Shown: positions 14,168-16,613 of the stretch, piece after piece
How positions within the stretch are numbered: the stretch's first letter is position 1
Layout: each line of letters begins with the position of its first letter
Origin: Anaerocolumna sp.
GTDB taxonomy: Bacteria > Bacillota > Clostridia > Lachnospirales > Lachnospiraceae
Length of the DNA: 16,613 bases
Assembly (NCBI GenBank): GCA_029256035.1
Contig: JAQSYR010000027.1
Location: forward strand, 1-16,613
Direction: 5' to 3'
Made by a program: the position numbers and the translations under genes
The notes under the pieces: model-generated
Databases searched by the model: none
Told to the model about the DNA's origin: nothing
Seen by the model: only the letters and a program-made list of their open reading frames with translations

Positions 14168-16339
14168 ATGTATTTAAAAAGTATTGAAGTTCATGGCTTT
14201 AAGTCATTTGCCAATAAAATAAACTTTCAATTTCATGATGGAATTACAGCAATTGTTGGTCCAAATGGTAGTGGGAAAAGTAATGTAGGCGATGCAGTAC
14301 GCTGGGTTCTTGGTGAGCAAAGTGCAAAGCAACTAAGAGGTTCTAAAATGGAAGACGTTATTTTTTCCGGAACCGAAACCAGAAAACCTATGGGTTATGC
14401 TTATGTTGCTATCACTTTAGATAATTCTGATCATAAACTGCCAATTGCTTATGACGAGGTTACTGTAGCAAGAAGAGTTTACCGTTCAGGCGAAAGTGAA
14501 TATCTAATCAATGGAAGTAGTTGCAGACTCCGTGATGTACAGGAATTGTTTCTGGATACGGGTATTGGCAAAGAAGGCTATTCTATTATAGGACAAGGCC
14601 AAATCGATAAAATTCTAAGCGGGAAACCAGAGGACCGTAGGGAATTGTTTGACGAGGCAGCAGGAATCGTTAAGTTTAAAAAGCGTAAAAATGCTGCGGA
14701 AAAGAATCTGGAAGAAGAAAGACTAAATTTAAATCGAATCAATGATATTTTATCTGAAATAGAAAAACAAATTGGACCATTAGAACAGCAATCCATTACT
14801 GCGAAAGAGTATCTTAAGTTAAGAGATGAACTTAAAGTGCTTGATGTTAATCTTTTCCTTATGGAAAATGAAAGAATTGAATCTGAACAAAATCAGATGA
14901 ATGAAAAAATTTCTATTGGGAAAGAAGCCTTAGAAACTGCTAATAAGAATTATGAATGCACTAAGGAAGAATATGACAAGTTAGAATTAGAAATCGAAGA
15001 ATGCAATCAAGAGCTTGAGATAAATAAAAATTCTCTTCATGAATTTAATCTGACAAAAGAAAAACAGGAAGGTGAAATTAAAGTCTTAAATGAGCAAATT
15101 CTTGCAATTAAACAAAGTGATTCTCATTACCAGTCTAGAATATCAGCAATTCGTGACGACATTCAATCAAAAAATGAGGAATTGGAACAATATCGGAAAG
15201 CAAAGCAAGAAATTGATTCTAAAATAGATACCATGGATGAGGAACAGACAAGTGTTTTAGAAATCCTTGGAACTATACGAAATAAAATCTCCAATTGCGT
15301 AAAACAAATAGAAGACTGTAATTCTGAAATCTTTGATTTTCTAAGTGAAAATGCAACAATTAAAACCAGCTTACAGCGTTATGAAACTATTCTAGAGCAA
15401 AATAATATTAAAAAAGTAGAATTAAATCAGAAGTTGTTACGAAATAAAAGTGATGAAGCCATTATTGAATCTGCAATCTCACAACAGGAAGAAACACTTA
15501 AAACTATAACGGAAGATATCTTAAAACAAAATAGTGCTAACTCTTCAATAGAAACATTGATTACAGAGATTCAGAATAAAATTGATAGTATTACCATAAC
15601 ATTAAATGAGAGACAACAGGAATTTCATAGGGAATCATCAAGATTAGAATCGCTAAAAAACTTAACAGAACGGTACGAAGGTTATGGAAATAGTATTCGT
15701 AAAGTGATGGAGCAAAAGGATAATGAGCCTGGTATTCTTGGTGCAGTTGCAGATATTATCAAAGTTGATTCAAAGTATGAGATAGCCATTGAAACTGCAT
15801 TAGGCGGAAATATACAGAATATAGTAACGGAGAATGAAGTTACTGCCAAACGACTGATTGAATATTTAAAGAAAAATAAATTTGGTCGTGCTACTTTCTT
15901 ACCGTTAACAAGTATCTCAAACAAAGAGACAGGGTTTCAAGATAGAGTGTTATCAGAAAAAGGTGTCATTGGTTTAGCAAGTACTTTAGTTTCCTACGAT
16001 ACAAAGTTTAGTAATGTAATTCAATATCTATTAGGAAGAAATATAGTTGTTGACCATATAGATAACGGAATTATATTAGCAAAAAAATATAACCAGACAT
16101 TGCGAATTGTTACACTAGATGGTGAGTTAATTAGTCCCGGAGGTTCTTTGTCCGGAGGTGCTTATAAAAACAGTAGTAATCTGCTGGGTAGACGCCGTGA
16201 AATTGATGAATTAGAAGGCACTGTTAGTAAATTAGATAAGAATTTGAAGGAACTTGCTGTTTCAAAAGAAACGTTAAAGTCAGAAAGAATGAATGCCAAA
16301 CAGCAGAATAGAATTACAGACAAAAGAACTGAATATTAA
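14168..16339 (+). CDS. smc: SMC chromosome segregation ATPase, 5' part ending at a frame change
   Basis: SMC is the core of the bacterial condensin (SMC-ScpA-ScpB) that organises and segregates the chromosome. This 723-codon frame holds the ATPase N-terminal half with Walker A GPNGSGKS (residues 31-38). It also holds LRGSKMEDVIFSG, the first long coiled coil (about 165-500), and the globular hinge (about 504-670) with PGILGAVADII, GGNIQNIV, GRATFLPL and SPGGSLSGG. True SMC sequence ends near residue 713; the final residues RITDKRTEY are out of frame and stop at 16337-16339. The coding continues in another frame (separate entry). A full SMC is about 1,180 aa, with Walker B beyond the window. 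GGGGGAAA precedes the ATG by 6 nt. Confidence 0.93.
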   Translation: MYLKSIEVHGFKSFANKINFQFHDGITAIVGPNGSGKSNVGDAVRWVLGEQSAKQLRGSKMEDVIFSGTETRKPMGYAYVAITLDNSDHKLPIAYDEVTVARRVYRSGESEYLINGSSCRLRDVQELFLDTGIGKEGYSIIGQGQIDKILSGKPEDRRELFDEAAGIVKFKKRKNAAEKNLEEERLNLNRINDILSEIEKQIGPLEQQSITAKEYLKLRDELKVLDVNLFLMENERIESEQNQMNEKISIGKEALETANKNYECTKEEYDKLELEIEECNQELEINKNSLHEFNLTKEKQEGEIKVLNEQILAIKQSDSHYQSRISAIRDDIQSKNEELEQYRKAKQEIDSKIDTMDEEQTSVLEILGTIRNKISNCVKQIEDCNSEIFDFLSENATIKTSLQRYETILEQNNIKKVELNQKLLRNKSDEAIIESAISQQEETLKTITEDILKQNSANSSIETLITEIQNKIDSITITLNERQQEFHRESSRLESLKNLTERYEGYGNSIRKVMEQKDNEPGILGAVADIIKVDSKYEIAIETALGGNIQNIVTENEVTAKRLIEYLKKNKFGRATFLPLTSISNKETGFQDRVLSEKGVIGLASTLVSYDTKFSNVIQYLLGRNIVVDHIDNGIILAKKYNQTLRIVTLDGELISPGGSLSGGAYKNSSNLLGRRREIDELEGTVSKLDKNLKELAVSKETLKSERMNAKQQNRITDKRTEY

Positions 16340-16613
16340 TATAGAAAGATTAAAAGAAGCATTAAAGGTAAATGAAGCAAAAAGTAAGGAAAATGAGCTT
16401 AAAATTGAAGAGTTTAATCGCTTATTAGAATCACAAAAAGTGGAAGAACAGGTATATAATGACAAAGTATCTACTATCCGGATTGAATTTTCTTCATTAG
16501 AGCAGCGGAACCAAAATATTCTTGAAAATATTAAGCGAGTTAAGAAAGATTTAGAAAAATTGTATGAAGAAGAAAATAACTTAAAATCTTCCAAATCCAA
16601 TGCTTCAAAGCAA
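16308..16613 (+). CDS. smc: SMC continuation in a shifted frame, cut by the window end
   Basis: From about 16308 the frame one base on reads IELQTKELNINIERLKEAL and remains open to base 16613. It encodes about 102 residues of heptad-like, Glu/Lys/Leu-rich coiled coil, as expected for the second SMC arm. There is no start codon or ribosome site. It joins smoothly to KQQ at 16299-16306. If two bases (for example a repeated AT in AATATAGAA) were missing from the present sequence, the reading frame would be restored. It is best read as the same gene. Confidence 0.8.
   Translation, partial: MELQTKELNINIERLKEALKVNEAKSKENELKIEEFNRLLESQKVEEQVYNDKVSTIRIEFSSLEQRNQNILENIKRVKKDLEKLYEEENNLKSSKSNASKQ

Noticed and set aside
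16280..16600. 106-codon minus-strand open frame at the right end
   Set aside because: The plus strand reads as SMC coiled coil in a shifted frame over the same bases; the antisense frame is Ser/Phe/Leu-rich as expected from Glu/Lys/Leu coding.

Overview
The window is AT-rich chromosomal DNA of a low-GC Firmicute. It most resembles a spore-forming clostridium of the Lachnospiraceae type. This rests on the protein sequences and gene order (rimO-pgsA-cinA; flavoprotein-cmk-ispH-rpsA; plsX-acpP-rnc-smc), on a four-domain S1 directly behind ispH, and on a GerMN-like lipoprotein. The genus is not determined. Almost every gene is core housekeeping. I see no CRISPR array, insertion sequence, prophage, tRNA or rRNA.

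Left part (1-2875): the 3' end of folD is followed by an unrecognised 221-223 aa protein. A long bidirectional stem-loop then separates these from a convergent gene on the minus strand, which encodes an uncharacterised three-helix membrane protein. That gene and rimO diverge from a 222-bp intergenic region. It holds a minus-strand promoter and a perfect short palindrome in front of rimO.

Middle part (2876-8345): rimO (ribosomal protein S12 methylthiolation), pgsA (phosphatidylglycerophosphate synthesis) and cinA (NMN/pyrophosphatase salvage) lie in a row with short gaps. They are followed by a GerMN-like lipoprotein, a terminator-like hairpin and an HI0933/BaiN-family flavoprotein.

Right part (8346-16613): an extended -10 promoter and a hairpin-containing leader precede cmk-ispH-rpsA, which are tightly packed (10-nt gap, then a 13-nt overlap). 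A cheR-type methyltransferase with a TTG start follows and ends at a strong terminator. A new promoter then drives plsX-acpP (phospholipid and fatty-acid synthesis). Two terminator-like hairpins in tandem follow acpP, and rnc and smc come after them.

The most notable result is that two core genes are broken in this sequence. rpsA has lost roughly 28 codons of its first S1 domain together with the reading frame, near 10180-10190. smc changes frame near 16307, just after its hinge, and continues in the new frame to the window edge. Both have the same net frame offset. They may be real mutations or sequencing/assembly errors; the sequence alone cannot say. Beyond these, the points of interest are regulatory: the cmk leader, the short ORF overlapping plsX, and the tandem hairpins before the RNase III gene. 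I found no convincing new multi-gene system.
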